Source: Thermoanaerobaculia bacterium
Lineage (GTDB): Bacteria > Acidobacteriota > Thermoanaerobaculia > Multivoradales > Multivoraceae
Reading direction: 5' to 3'
DNA length: 64,000 bases
Assembly: GCA_022823665.1 (NCBI GenBank)
Contig: JAJEHN010000001.1
Coordinates: forward strand, 248,001 to 312,000
This document shows positions 35,540-44,428 of this stretch, in pieces; within the stretch, counting starts at the first letter, position 1, and every line of letters starts with the position of its first letter. The notes under the pieces are model-generated. The model had not been told where the DNA came from and did no database searches. It saw only the letters and a list, made by a program, of their open reading frames with translations. The position numbers and the translations under genes were made by a program.

Positions 35540-37015
35540 CTACCTGCAACTCCAGTTCGCCGCGTCGTTCACGTCTCCCTCGCCGTTGTACTTCGCCGCC
35601 CTGGGATACGCGCAGAGCGGCCGCGTGAACTCGGGCTCCGGTCCCGGGCGGCTGGCCTCGATGCGGTCGGGGGCGATCCCTTTCTCCGTCCATGCCACCA
35701 GCGGGTCGACGTAGTCGGCGACCCAGGCGCCCGGGCCGCGGGCGCAGTGGATCATGCCGGGGACCATGAACATGCGGTAGAAGTCCGCCGCCGTTTCCGC
35801 GCCGCCGTTCTCCTTCTCGACCGCGTGCAGATAGTCGATCGCGCGCTGCGGGCGCAGCGGGTAGTCGTTCCAGCCCTGGTACATCAGCAGCTTGCCGCCG
35901 CGTTCCCGGAACGCCGAGAGGTCCGCGGTCAGCACGTCGAGCGGCGCGGTCACGGCGGCGAGCAGACCGCGGTCGGCGACCGGATCGAACGCCTCGACAT
36001 CGAAGTCCGGCTCGAAGCGCATCAGGGCGTCGAGCAGCACGTCCATGCCGTCGATCAGGGACTGGTCGGGCTCACCCCGCCGGGCGGTCGGCAGCATCCA
36101 GGTCGCCCAGTCGCCCGCGTCCTCGGAGCCCGGCGGCACGCCGGGCGAGAGGACGTTGCCGTCCGCGTCGACGACGTCTGCGTACATGTAGCGAGCGGTC
36201 TGGAGCTGGCCCGCGGTGAGGCAGTTCTCCGTCGAGTCCGGCGGGCATTGCAACGCGTTCAGGTCGAAGACGTCGGCGGTGCACTTCGTCGGATCGTCGA
36301 TCACGCCGTCCTCGACTCCGTCCAGGGCGTCGCAGGCTTCGCGGGACGCCTTGCCCAGCAACTGGAACGATTCGACGGTCAGAGGATGCTTCGCCTGCAG
36401 GCGCGCGCCGCCGATCATCCAGGGCACGAATTCCTGGAACCGGAAGGCCGGCGCTCCGGCGAGGACGCCGTCGTAGTCGTTCGGAAAGCGCGTCGCCTCG
36501 AGCATCGCCGCGCGGCCGCCGTTCGAGCAGCCCTTGACGTAGGAGTAGTCGATCTCCCGGCCGTAGTAGTGCTTGATGACCCGCTTGGCCGCCCCGGTCG
36601 CGAGATGCACGCCGCGATAGGCGTAGTCGATCAGGGCCTCGGGCTGCCGCACGTAGTCGCGGTCCTGGCCCTCGTGGCCGGTGTCGGTCGAGGCCATCGC
36701 GAAGCCGCGGCCGAGCAGGCTCGTCGTGTCGCCGATGAAGCCCGCCGCGCCGCCGACGGTGCTGAACATCATCCGGCCGTTCCAGTCGTCGGGCAGGGTG
36801 ACCTCGAAGCGGATCGCTCGGTTGACGACGCCGCGCACCCGGCAATGGGCCGGCACACCTTCCGCGGCAGGCACCCGGAACCCCGGCTCGACCGCGTGGT
36901 CAAGGTCGGTCAGGGCGACCAGGCCGCGGCAGTCGCGGCCGGTGTCGTTCGCGGCAAGAGGCGGTGCGGCAACCAGGAGGAGCAGCAGGGCGAGGGCGGA
37001 AAGTCGAGTCGTCAT
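35540..37015 (-). CDS. Tannase/feruloyl esterase family protein, exported
   Basis: ATG at 37015 has AAGGAG six bases upstream and gives 491 residues with a signal peptide (MTTRLSALALLLLLVAAPPLAA). The nucleophile motif GCSNGG (Ser164) follows HYYGREIDYSYVKG. The acid is probably in LLMYQGWNDYPLRP and the His in MVPGMIHCARGPGAW; the paired cysteines typical of the family are present (CDALDGVEDGVIDDPTKC). The enzyme hydrolyses ester bonds of phenolic acids such as gallate or ferulate in the periplasm or outside. It ends an operon with a MaoC hydratase and two acyl-CoA dehydrogenases, so it may feed released acids to that pathway. Confidence 0.9.
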   Translation of the reverse strand: MTTRLSALALLLLLVAAPPLAANDTGRDCRGLVALTDLDHAVEPGFRVPAAEGVPAHCRVRGVVNRAIRFEVTLPDDWNGRMMFSTVGGAAGFIGDTTSLLGRGFAMASTDTGHEGQDRDYVRQPEALIDYAYRGVHLATGAAKRVIKHYYGREIDYSYVKGCSNGGRAAMLEATRFPNDYDGVLAGAPAFRFQEFVPWMIGGARLQAKHPLTVESFQLLGKASREACDALDGVEDGVIDDPTKCTADVFDLNALQCPPDSTENCLTAGQLQTARYMYADVVDADGNVLSPGVPPGSEDAGDWATWMLPTARRGEPDQSLIDGMDVLLDALMRFEPDFDVEAFDPVADRGLLAAVTAPLDVLTADLSAFRERGGKLLMYQGWNDYPLRPQRAIDYLHAVEKENGGAETAADFYRMFMVPGMIHCARGPGAWVADYVDPLVAWTEKGIAPDRIEASRPGPEPEFTRPLCAYPRAAKYNGEGDVNDAANWSCR

Positions 37016-37044
37016 TGATGCTCCTTTACGGGGACGTGTCGAAG

Positions 37045-37887
37045 TCAGGCTGCAACGCCCGCGCGGGCGATGAGCGCCACCGTGCCGTCCGCCTTGGCGA
37101 TCCAGACGAAGGCGGCCGTGCGCGCCGGATCGTCCGGATCGGGGCCGGTCACGACACCGTTGACGGTGATCGTGTCGCCCGGCCACACCGGGTTCGTGAA
37201 CTTGAGATCGAAGGAACCGCTCCGCCACCACGCGTCGCCGAAGCGCTCCTCCAGGAGGTGGCCGACGTAGCCCATCGTCATCCGGCCGCCGACCACCACG
37301 TCCTGGAAGCCGAGTTCGCGGGATGCTTCCCTGTCAGTGTGGTAGTTCGCGTTGCCGTGAAAGAACTGGCCGCACATCTCGAGAGAGATCGTGCGCTTGA
37401 GGCCGCCGAACCGTTCACCCTGCGGCACGTCGAAGCGTCGCGCTCCCGGTTTCTTTCGGGGATCGCGCAGCTCGACATCCCCGGCGTACTCCTGGTCGCG
37501 CAGGAAGCTCTGGTGATGGTGGGTCTCCAGGACCTGGCGACCGTCACCGTCCCTGAGACGAACCCGGTAGTCGACGACGACGCGGTTGCGCCGGTCGTAG
37601 ATGTCGCAGATGTCGCCCTCGACCGCGTACGTCGCGCCGGCCTCCATCGGGGCCGAGAGCGCCCATTCCTCGCGCATCCAGAGATGCCCGGTCTGGTTGG
37701 CGAAGGCGATCTCCCGGAAGTAGTCGCCGTCCGGGCCGCTCGCGATCGTGGAGGGCAGCAGGCCGGAAGTCGGCGGCTCGAGTTCCAGGCCGCCGTAGTA
37801 GTCCGCGAGCACGACGTCGTCCACGACGAAGGTCCCGCTGCTCAGCCGCTTGCCGACGTACGGCCCGTTCCCGTTCGATTCGCCCAT
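37045..37887 (-). CDS. MaoC-family acyl-CoA hydratase, double hot-dog
   Basis: A 280-residue cytoplasmic protein. The second half has the hydratase-type motif NYHTDREASRELGFQDVVVGGRMTMGY, with the Asp/His pair expected in R-specific hydratases, then FTNPVWPGDTITVNG. The first half (residues 20-130) lacks the catalytic pair but keeps the hot-dog length, as in eukaryote-like double hot-dog enzymes. It should hydrate an enoyl-CoA produced by the adjacent acyl-CoA dehydrogenases. The gene is 29 bases from the tannase gene and 43 bases after the acyl-CoA dehydrogenase gene, all on the minus strand. Confidence 0.8.
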   Translation of the reverse strand: MGESNGNGPYVGKRLSSGTFVVDDVVLADYYGGLELEPPTSGLLPSTIASGPDGDYFREIAFANQTGHLWMREEWALSAPMEAGATYAVEGDICDIYDRRNRVVVDYRVRLRDGDGRQVLETHHHQSFLRDQEYAGDVELRDPRKKPGARRFDVPQGERFGGLKRTISLEMCGQFFHGNANYHTDREASRELGFQDVVVGGRMTMGYVGHLLEERFGDAWWRSGSFDLKFTNPVWPGDTITVNGVVTGPDPDDPARTAAFVWIAKADGTVALIARAGVAA

Positions 37888-37930
37888 CGTTTCCTGGTCG
37901 GTGAACCGGGGAGCCTATCGCCCGGCGGCG

Positions 37931-38938
37931 CTACGCGCCCGCCAGCAACGGCCACAGTCCGTCGCCGCCGGCGCCAACCGCCAGCCTGCCCACCCGCGCC
38001 TGCCAGTACCCCTCGTCGCCGTCCGCATCCCGCCAGGTCCATAGCCGGCGGGTGAAGCGCTGCAGATCGTGCTCGCGCGTGTAGCCGATCGCGCCATGGA
38101 GCTGGTGCGCGATCCGCGTGACTTCGTAGCAGGCCTCGCTGGCACGGGCCTTGGCGCAGGCGGCCTTGAAGCCGGCCCCGCTAGCGCCGCCTTCCGTGGC
38201 TGCTTCGATGGCCGCGATCGCGGTGTCGGAAGCGACGCCGACCACGGCCGCGTGACTCGCCATCACGGCGACCATCTGCTGAACGGCCTGGAAGCGTGCC
38301 AGCGGCCGGCCGAACTGAACCCGGCCCTGCACATGTTCGATCGTCAGGTCGAGTATCCGCTCCATCGCGCCGGCGATCATCGCGGTACGTGCCGTGGCCA
38401 TGAGTTCGGAGGCGCTCGGACCAGAGCCGGGGCTGCCGGACTGCTCGGCCGGGATCGCCGGGCGCTGGCGGAGACGCCCCAGCGGTTCGCCGGCGCTGCT
38501 GGTCCCCACCTCAAGGTCGACGTCGACGGCAGCCACCCACCCGACGCTGTCCGGTTGATCGGCCACGATCAGTGCCGCGATCTCGTCCGGCCACGCCACG
38601 TCCGTCGCGGGAGCCGCCGTCAGCAGACCCAGCGGCCCCGCCGGAGGTTCGAGTCCCGCATCGGCAACCAGCCGACGACCGATGATCGTCTCCACCAGGG
38701 GCAGCGGCAACGCGAACGCCCCCGCCGCCCGCGCCACCGCCATCGCGTCCCCGAAGTCGACGCCGGCGCCTCCCGCCGACTCGGGCAGCAGCACGTCGGC
38801 CAGGCCGTTCTCCTCGATCGCCCGCCAATGATCGGCCGGGAAGCGGCCGGCCTCGACGCCTTCGAACACGTCGTCCTCCGTCGCCGCCTCGAACAGCCGG
38901 TTCGCCGTGTCGAGCAGGAGTGCGCGCAGCCCGCTCAC
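37931..38938 (-). CDS. Acyl-CoA dehydrogenase, smaller subunit-like
   Basis: A 335-residue acyl-CoA dehydrogenase that is shorter than the usual 380. It has the C-terminal helical-domain signature VQFGRPLARFQAVQQMVAVM and HQLHGAIGYTREHDLQRFTRRLW, while its middle beta-domain is shortened and lacks a clear FAD-binding WITNA-like motif. The GTG start overlaps the stop of the larger gene by four bases (GTGA). Such short-plus-long pairs form alpha2beta2 dehydrogenases in steroid side-chain degradation (FadE/ChsE types), in which only one subunit supplies the catalytic Glu. The same design here is inference. Confidence 0.8.
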   Translation of the reverse strand: MSGLRALLLDTANRLFEAATEDDVFEGVEAGRFPADHWRAIEENGLADVLLPESAGGAGVDFGDAMAVARAAGAFALPLPLVETIIGRRLVADAGLEPPAGPLGLLTAAPATDVAWPDEIAALIVADQPDSVGWVAAVDVDLEVGTSSAGEPLGRLRQRPAIPAEQSGSPGSGPSASELMATARTAMIAGAMERILDLTIEHVQGRVQFGRPLARFQAVQQMVAVMASHAAVVGVASDTAIAAIEAATEGGASGAGFKAACAKARASEACYEVTRIAHQLHGAIGYTREHDLQRFTRRLWTWRDADGDEGYWQARVGRLAVGAGGDGLWPLLAGA

Positions 38939-40092
38939 CGCAGCCTCAGCCCGCGAGCCACGATGCCGCGGAGAATCTCGGTCGCGCCGCCCTGGATCGT
39001 GTAGGACGGCGCGGCCAGAACGACCTGGCGCAGGATGTCGAGCAGGTTCCGGTCATCGATCCCCTCGGCGGCCACGAGGCGGCGCACGATCTCCGGAACC
39101 TCCTGCTGGAAGTTGGTGCCCAGGTCCTTGACGAGCGCCGACTCGACATTCGGCGTTTCGCCGGCCTCGAGCGAGGCCGCCACCGAGACCGAAGCAGCGC
39201 GCAGCGCCCAGAGCCGGCTGACCAGCAGCCCGACCTCGCGCTGCGCCGCCGGCGACGCGCTCCCATCCAACGCGTCGACGAGCGCCCGCAGCAGATGGAA
39301 GTTGGTCAGGAACCGCTCCGGCCCGCTGCGCTCGTAGGCGAGTTCGGACGTCACCTGCGCCCAGCCGTCTCCCGGATTACCGAGCAGGCAGTCATCCGGG
39401 ACGAAGGTGTCTTCGAAGAAGACCTCGTTGAAGTCGTGGCGGCCCGGCAGGTCGATGATCGGCCTGACCGTGATTCCGTTCGAGTTCCTGAGATCGATGA
39501 TGACCTGGCTCATGCCTGCGTGGCGTTTGTCCGACTTCGGCTCCGTCCGGACGAGGGCAACGCAGTACTCCGCGACGTGCGCGTAGGACGTCCAGATCTT
39601 CGATCCGTTGAGACGCCAGCCGCCGTCGACCCGTTCGGCGCGCATGCGAATGGAGGCGAGGTCCGAGCCCGAGTCCGGCTCGCTCATGCCGACCGCGAAG
39701 GAGAGTTCGCCCCGGGCGATCGGCGGCAGGAAGCGCCGCTTCTGAGCCTCCGAGCCGTAGCGAAGGATGCTCGGACCGATCTGACGGTCGGCGAACCAGT
39801 GAAACGCCGCCGGCGCACCCGCCGCGAGCAGCTCCTCGGTCACGACGTAGCGTTCGAGCTGGCTTCGTTCGGCACCGCCGTAGCGCCGCGGCCAGGTCAT
39901 GCCGATGAAGCCGGCCCCGCCGAGGGCGCGGCTGAGTTCCGGGTTGCGGCCCCACCAGGACAGTCCCTCCGCGAACCACACACCCCTGGCGCGCGTATCT
40001 TCCAGCAGGCGGCGGACTTCCGACCGGAGATTCTCCGCCGCCTCCGGCAGAACCGAAGGCGAAAAGCGAAGATGGACGGCGGGGGCCTTCAC
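38935..40092 (-). CDS. Acyl-CoA dehydrogenase, larger subunit
   Basis: GTG at 40092 is chosen because it gives a normal 385-residue protein; codons upstream of it, back to 40167, do not resemble the family. The FAD and substrate motifs are clear: FAVGMSEPDSGSDLASI, RLNGSKIWTSYAHVAEYC, and VTSELAYERSGPERF near the C-terminal domain, with TIQGGATEILRGIVARGLRLR closing the protein. It should oxidise an acyl-CoA to an enoyl-CoA, passing electrons to ETF. It is the first gene of the operon with the short dehydrogenase, MaoC hydratase and tannase. Confidence 0.88.
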   Translation of the reverse strand: MKAPAVHLRFSPSVLPEAAENLRSEVRRLLEDTRARGVWFAEGLSWWGRNPELSRALGGAGFIGMTWPRRYGGAERSQLERYVVTEELLAAGAPAAFHWFADRQIGPSILRYGSEAQKRRFLPPIARGELSFAVGMSEPDSGSDLASIRMRAERVDGGWRLNGSKIWTSYAHVAEYCVALVRTEPKSDKRHAGMSQVIIDLRNSNGITVRPIIDLPGRHDFNEVFFEDTFVPDDCLLGNPGDGWAQVTSELAYERSGPERFLTNFHLLRALVDALDGSASPAAQREVGLLVSRLWALRAASVSVAASLEAGETPNVESALVKDLGTNFQQEVPEIVRRLVAAEGIDDRNLLDILRQVVLAAPSYTIQGGATEILRGIVARGLRLR

Positions 40093-40196
40093 GGCGGCAA
40101 GGGAGCGTACCGAATGGCGCGGGTCGCCCGCTCCGCGACACGCTCCGTGCACCCTCGGCAGGGACATGGATGGACACCGAATAGGATGCGATCGAC

Positions 40197-41624
40197 ATGA
40201 CGAAGACCCGCAAGAAGAGCCGCTTCCTGGGCTTCCTGAAGTGGACCGGCATCACGGTGGCCGCTCTCGCCGGCCTGGCGCTGGTGCTGAACCTGACCAC
40301 GGGAATGCACCTCCAGATCACGGGCGGCCTCTGGCCGCAACTGGACTTCCACGACGAGGATCGGCACTACCGGGCGCTGGAGGCCCATCGGGGTCAGACC
40401 GACGCGCTGGTCGTCGCCGAAGCCCCGGCCGAGCCGCAACCCGCCGACGACGAGCAGGCTGCCGATTCCTGGCCCTACTACCGCGGACTCCACATGGACG
40501 GCCGTTATCCCGAGCCAGTCAACATCGACTGGCCGGACGAGGGTCCGCCTGAACTGTGGCGCATTCCGGTCGGCGGCGGCTACGCATCCTTCGTCGTCGG
40601 CGACGGGCTCGCCTACACGATCGAGCAACGGCGGGAGCAGGAAGCCGTCGCCGCCTACGATCTCATGCGTGGCGCGGAACGCTGGGCGGCAAGTTGGGAT
40701 GCCCGCTTCGAGGAATCGATGGGTGGCGATGGCCCCCGCGCCACGCCGGCCCTGTACGACGGGACCCTCGTCGCGCTCGGCGCGACAGGCGAACTGCAGG
40801 CACTGGACGCCGCGACCGGCGCGCTCCGTTGGCGCACGAACATTCTCGAGGACTCGGGCGCTGCCAACCTGACCTGGGGCATGGCGGCGTCACCGGCGAT
40901 CCTGGACGGAGCGGTCCTCACCGCGCCCGGCGGCCCGAACGGGGCCGTGATCGCCTATGAGCTCGACACAGGTGAGATTCGCTGGCGGGCTCTCGACGCC
41001 CAGGGCGCCTACACCGCGCCCGCGGTCTTCACCCTGGACGGCCTTTCCCAGATCGTCCTGATCGGCGCCGATCAGGTGATCTCCCTGAGCCCCAACGGCA
41101 GCGAAACGTACTGGAGCCGGCCCTGGGCGACGATGAACGGCATCAACGCCGCGCAGCCGCTCCAGGTGGCGCCGAATCGCCTCTTCGTGTCGTCCGGCTA
41201 CGGCCACGGCGCCGCGGTGCTTGAAGTCGACGCCGACCTCGAAGCGAACACCGCAGAGGTGCGCGAGCTCTGGTTCAACAACCGGATGAAGAACACGTTC
41301 TCGACCTCCGTGTTCCACGACGGCTACGTGTACGGCCTCGACAACGGCATCCTCGCCTGCGTCGACGCCGAGAACGGCGACCGGATGTGGAAGGGCGGCC
41401 GCTATGGCCACGGCCAGCTTCTCATCGCCTCCGGCCACCTCGTCATCACCACGGAACGGGGTCAGCTCGTCCTGGTGCGCGCGACGCCCGAAAGCCACCA
41501 GGAGATCGTCGCCCTGCCCGCCGTCTCGGGCCGCACCTGGAACAACCCGGCGATCGCCGAGGGCATCCTCCTGGTGAGGAACGACCGAGAAGCCGTGGCG
41601 TTCGACCTGCGGCCGCAGACGTAG
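40197..41624 (+). CDS. PQQ-like beta-propeller membrane-anchored protein
   Basis: A 475-residue protein with one N-terminal membrane helix (GITVAALAGLALVLNLTTG) and a periplasmic beta-propeller built from repeats such as LQALDAATGALRWRTN, VIAYELDTGEIRWRALDAQG and LACVDAENGDRMWKGG. This is the pyrrolo-quinoline-quinone-like (BamB/YxaL) repeat. No catalytic Asp/Ca site of true PQQ dehydrogenases can be assigned, so it is probably a scaffold or a non-enzymatic propeller. It is divergent from the acyl-CoA dehydrogenase operon. Confidence 0.82.
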   Translation: MTKTRKKSRFLGFLKWTGITVAALAGLALVLNLTTGMHLQITGGLWPQLDFHDEDRHYRALEAHRGQTDALVVAEAPAEPQPADDEQAADSWPYYRGLHMDGRYPEPVNIDWPDEGPPELWRIPVGGGYASFVVGDGLAYTIEQRREQEAVAAYDLMRGAERWAASWDARFEESMGGDGPRATPALYDGTLVALGATGELQALDAATGALRWRTNILEDSGAANLTWGMAASPAILDGAVLTAPGGPNGAVIAYELDTGEIRWRALDAQGAYTAPAVFTLDGLSQIVLIGADQVISLSPNGSETYWSRPWATMNGINAAQPLQVAPNRLFVSSGYGHGAAVLEVDADLEANTAEVRELWFNNRMKNTFSTSVFHDGYVYGLDNGILACVDAENGDRMWKGGRYGHGQLLIASGHLVITTERGQLVLVRATPESHQEIVALPAVSGRTWNNPAIAEGILLVRNDREAVAFDLRPQT

Positions 41625-41714
41625 CGCTAGAGACCGGCCTCGCTTCCGCTCGCCACTCGTGCATCCAGGGGCGATCCGCCATTCATGCCCCTAAGTGCTC
41701 GCCATTGCTGCCCC

Positions 41715-42194
41715 CTAGCCGGGGATCTCGACAACCAGGTACTCGCCTTCCCGGCTGACCGGGTAGGTCTCGGCCGTGTACGGACCCTTGACCATGCCCG
41801 GGGACGGAGCGTCCGGGTCTTCGATGGGAGCGGCCGTCACCTCCGCCGCCTCGGCGATCTCTTCGCCGGCGACGGTCTCGACTTCATAGCGGCGCACGCG
41901 CAGCCTCTCGGGGGCGCACCAGGACTGGCCGGTGCGGACGTGGAACTCCCAGCCGTGCCAGGGGCAGCAGAGGATCTCGCGGCTCGGGCGGTACTCGAAG
42001 TCTCCGGGACGCTCGGACCGGATCACGCCCCAGAGCTTGCCCTCGCAGAGCTTCCCACCCTGGTGCGGGCAGCGGTTGCGGAGCGCGAAGAACTCGCCGT
42101 CCAGGTTGAAGACGCCGATCGAACGGCCAGCGACGGAGACGATCTTGCGGCCGCCCGATTCGATCTCGGACGCCTCGGCGACGACGTACTTCAT
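41715..42194 (-). CDS. Rieske [2Fe-2S] ferredoxin
   Basis: ATG at 42194 gives 159 residues. The iron-sulfur ligands are CPHQGG and CPWHGWEF, separated by a 45-residue loop containing RPGDFEYRPSREILC; the remaining C-terminal third (EVTAAPIEDPDAP) is acidic. The size and lack of a mononuclear iron domain mark an electron carrier or a Rieske-like small protein rather than an oxygenase. It is the last gene of the minus-strand run holding the PQQ-type dehydrogenase and two amidohydrolases, and may serve an oxygenase elsewhere. Confidence 0.85.
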   Translation of the reverse strand: MKYVVAEASEIESGGRKIVSVAGRSIGVFNLDGEFFALRNRCPHQGGKLCEGKLWGVIRSERPGDFEYRPSREILCCPWHGWEFHVRTGQSWCAPERLRVRRYEVETVAGEEIAEAAEVTAAPIEDPDAPSPGMVKGPYTAETYPVSREGEYLVVEIPG

Positions 42195-42215
42195 GCGGGG
42201 GATGCGCTCCCGGAG

Positions 42216-42257
42216 GCCGGCGCTTCGCGCCGGATGCCGGCCAGAAGGCCGGCGCAC
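42216..42257. repeat. REP-like double palindrome
   Basis: Two hairpins in a row: CCGGCGC-TTC-GCGCCGG, then AT, then GCCGGCC-AGAA-GGCCGGC, followed by CGCACCC. It lies between the Rieske ferredoxin and an amidohydrolase gene. Partial copies are at 23993-24014 and 60535-60557, so this is a dispersed intergenic repeat. Confidence 0.6.
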
Positions 42258-42276
42258 CCAGTCCCCGCTCTCACTC

Positions 42277-43386
42277 CTAGAGGCCGTACAGAGCCCGGGC
42301 GTTCTCGCACTGAATGCCCTTGACGAGTTCCTCGTCGAGTCCCGACGGCAGCACGACGTCGGGGTTGTCCCCGTCCCAGTGCGGGTAATCGCTGGCGATC
42401 AGGATGTGGCTTGCCAGGTCGCCGAAGTGCTCGATCAGGTTCAGGAAGTCCTGGCGCCGCGGCGGCTCCTCGATCGGCTGGGTCGTCACGTAAACGTGCT
42501 CCGAGATGACTTCCGACGGCAGGCGCTCGAGGTGCGGCGCCTCCTCGCGCAGCAGGCTCCAGGCGGAGTCGAGGCGCCAGATCAGCGGCGGCAGCCAGGC
42601 GAAGCCGTTCTCGACGGAGATCATCCGCAGGCTCGGGAAGCGGTCGAAGACGCCCTCCACCACCATGCTCGTGATGTTCGCCTGCACGGCCTGGGGCGGG
42701 CTGGTGTGGTCCTCGATGTAGTACGAGGCGTGGCCGGCGCCGGTGATCGGGTGGCCGTAGGCGCCGAAGGCGTGCGACGCGACGTGCATGCCCGTCTCGA
42801 CACAGGCCTCGTAGATCGGCCAGAACCTGCGGCGGCCCATCGGTTCCTGCAGACGGCCCATGAACAGCACCTGGGCGAAGCGGCCATCGGCGCCGCAGCG
42901 CCGAATCTCCGCCGCCGCGGCGACCGGATCCTGCGGGGTGACGACGACCGAGGCCCGCAGCCGCGGCTCGGGATCGAGCCACTCGGCGATCTGCCAATCG
43001 TTCGCGGCCCGCGCGAGCGCCGCGCCGAGTTCCAGGTCGAGCGCCGAACTGACCGGAGAGAGCGGATTCAGGATCGCGTACTCGACGTTGTAGGGGTCGA
43101 GGAAGTCCTCCCGCGCGAAGCCGACTTCCGAACCGGGGGTGCGGCCCGACGGCGGCCGCGCCTCCTCGCGGTGATCCATGAAGCGCGGGTAGTAGCCGCT
43201 GTTCGGATGGCGGATGCCGAACGTCTCGAGGTGGTTGCGCCAGCGCTTCGACAGGTACGGGTAGAGGTCCTTGATCGAGTCGAGCTCGTTGTGGAAGTCG
43301 CAGTCGATGATGGGCGGTCGGTCGGGCCCGGTTCCCGCCTTCAGGACCGACGGTGTCGTGGACGGCTCATGCAGGGCTACGGTCAT
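42277..43386 (-). CDS. Amidohydrolase-2 family metal-dependent hydrolase or decarboxylase
   Basis: ATG at 43386 gives 369 residues. The family marks are IIDCDFHNE near the N-terminus (the D-x-H metal pair), the His in HVASHAFGAYGHP, and ILIASDYPHWDGD with the conserved SDYPH. This is the aminocarboxymuconate-semialdehyde decarboxylase-like clan, which decarboxylates or hydrolyses ring-derived acids using a divalent metal. It begins four bases after the stop of its upstream paralog, so the two come from one message. Overall similarity between the two proteins (GVFD, SENGF/ESGF and DYPH regions) shows tandem duplication. Confidence 0.85.
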   Translation of the reverse strand: MTVALHEPSTTPSVLKAGTGPDRPPIIDCDFHNELDSIKDLYPYLSKRWRNHLETFGIRHPNSGYYPRFMDHREEARPPSGRTPGSEVGFAREDFLDPYNVEYAILNPLSPVSSALDLELGAALARAANDWQIAEWLDPEPRLRASVVVTPQDPVAAAAEIRRCGADGRFAQVLFMGRLQEPMGRRRFWPIYEACVETGMHVASHAFGAYGHPITGAGHASYYIEDHTSPPQAVQANITSMVVEGVFDRFPSLRMISVENGFAWLPPLIWRLDSAWSLLREEAPHLERLPSEVISEHVYVTTQPIEEPPRRQDFLNLIEHFGDLASHILIASDYPHWDGDNPDVVLPSGLDEELVKGIQCENARALYGL

Positions 43387-43390
43387 CTGG

Positions 43391-44428
43391 CTACCCTCCC
43401 ATGCGGTAGAAGCTGCGCGCGTTCTCGGACCTGATCTTACGCCCAAGCGACTCCGGCAGCAGCCGAAACAGCAGATCGCCCGCGTCGCAGGCGTGGACGT
43501 GGGGATAGTCGCTGGCGTACAGCAGCAGGTCGTCCGAGCCGAGCTGGTCGACGACCTCGCCGAGGTGCGCCGGGTCGGGCGGCGCGTCGAGCGGCTGGAT
43601 GCCGACCCGGACGTGCTCGCGGAAGTAGTCGGAGGGCGGACGGCGCACCCAGGGCACCAGCCGCCGCAGGTTCCGCCACTCCTTGTCCATCCGCCACAGG
43701 TGGGACGGAATCCAGGTGAAGCCGGATTCCAGGAACACGACTCGCAGATCGGGACACGCGTCGAACACCCCTTCGACGATCATGCTCGTGAGCTGGGTCG
43801 CGAACACCTGCGCCATCGCCGTGTACTCCTCCAGGAAGAAGGACGGCCAGCCGGTCGGCGTCGGCGGCATGACCGGCGCGCCGCCGAAGTGGATCGCCGC
43901 CACCAGGCCGCTCCGCTCGATCGTCTTCCAGAGCGGGTGGTAGAGCCGGCTTCCGAGCGGGTGCTCGGTGCGCGCGGGTATCAGCACCTGGACGAAACCG
44001 GGCCGGTCGGCGCAGCGCTCGATCTCCTCGGCCGCGGCCGCCGGCAACTGGATCGGCGCGACGACCGAGCCGCGGAGCCGCGGTTCCTGCTCCAGCCACT
44101 CCCTGGACTGCCAGTCGTTCGTGGCGGCCGCGAGCGCCGCGGCGACGTCCGGATTGTGGACGCTGTCGACCGCGTAGAGGCAGCTCGAAATCGCCAACTC
44201 CGCGCCGCCCTGGTCGAAGACGGCCTCGCGGAGCTCCTCCAGACCGCCGCGGCGGCCGGCGACGGGCGAGCGCGGCGGGTAGTACTCCTGGGAGGCACCC
44301 TTGTCCACCGTGTTGTTGAAGTGCTCGACCCAATGTTCAGGCAGCAGGGGGTAGAGGTCCCGGAGACGCGGGTTCGGAATGTGGACGTCGGCGTCGATCA
44401 ACGGCCGGGCTCCTGCGGCGGCAGTCAC
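43391..44428 (-). CDS. Amidohydrolase-2 family metal-dependent hydrolase or decarboxylase (paralog)
   Basis: A 345-residue paralog of the next gene. It has LIDADVHIPNPRLRDLYPLLPEHW at the N-terminus, VAAIHFGGAP (metal His), SMIVEGVFDACPDLRVVFLESGFTWIP and LLYASDYPHVHACD. The GTG start overlaps the stop of the PQQ-type dehydrogenase by four bases (GTGA). The tandem pair may act on related substrates or form a heteromer. Nothing in the sequence separates decarboxylase from hydrolase activity. Confidence 0.85.
   Translation of the reverse strand: MTAAAGARPLIDADVHIPNPRLRDLYPLLPEHWVEHFNNTVDKGASQEYYPPRSPVAGRRGGLEELREAVFDQGGAELAISSCLYAVDSVHNPDVAAALAAATNDWQSREWLEQEPRLRGSVVAPIQLPAAAAEEIERCADRPGFVQVLIPARTEHPLGSRLYHPLWKTIERSGLVAAIHFGGAPVMPPTPTGWPSFFLEEYTAMAQVFATQLTSMIVEGVFDACPDLRVVFLESGFTWIPSHLWRMDKEWRNLRRLVPWVRRPPSDYFREHVRVGIQPLDAPPDPAHLGEVVDQLGSDDLLLYASDYPHVHACDAGDLLFRLLPESLGRKIRSENARSFYRMGG

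Noticed and set aside
35298..35714. Plus-strand frame with a hydrophobic stretch in the TonB-tannase gap
   Set aside because: No Shine-Dalgarno, no family likeness, and its second half is antisense to the tannase gene.
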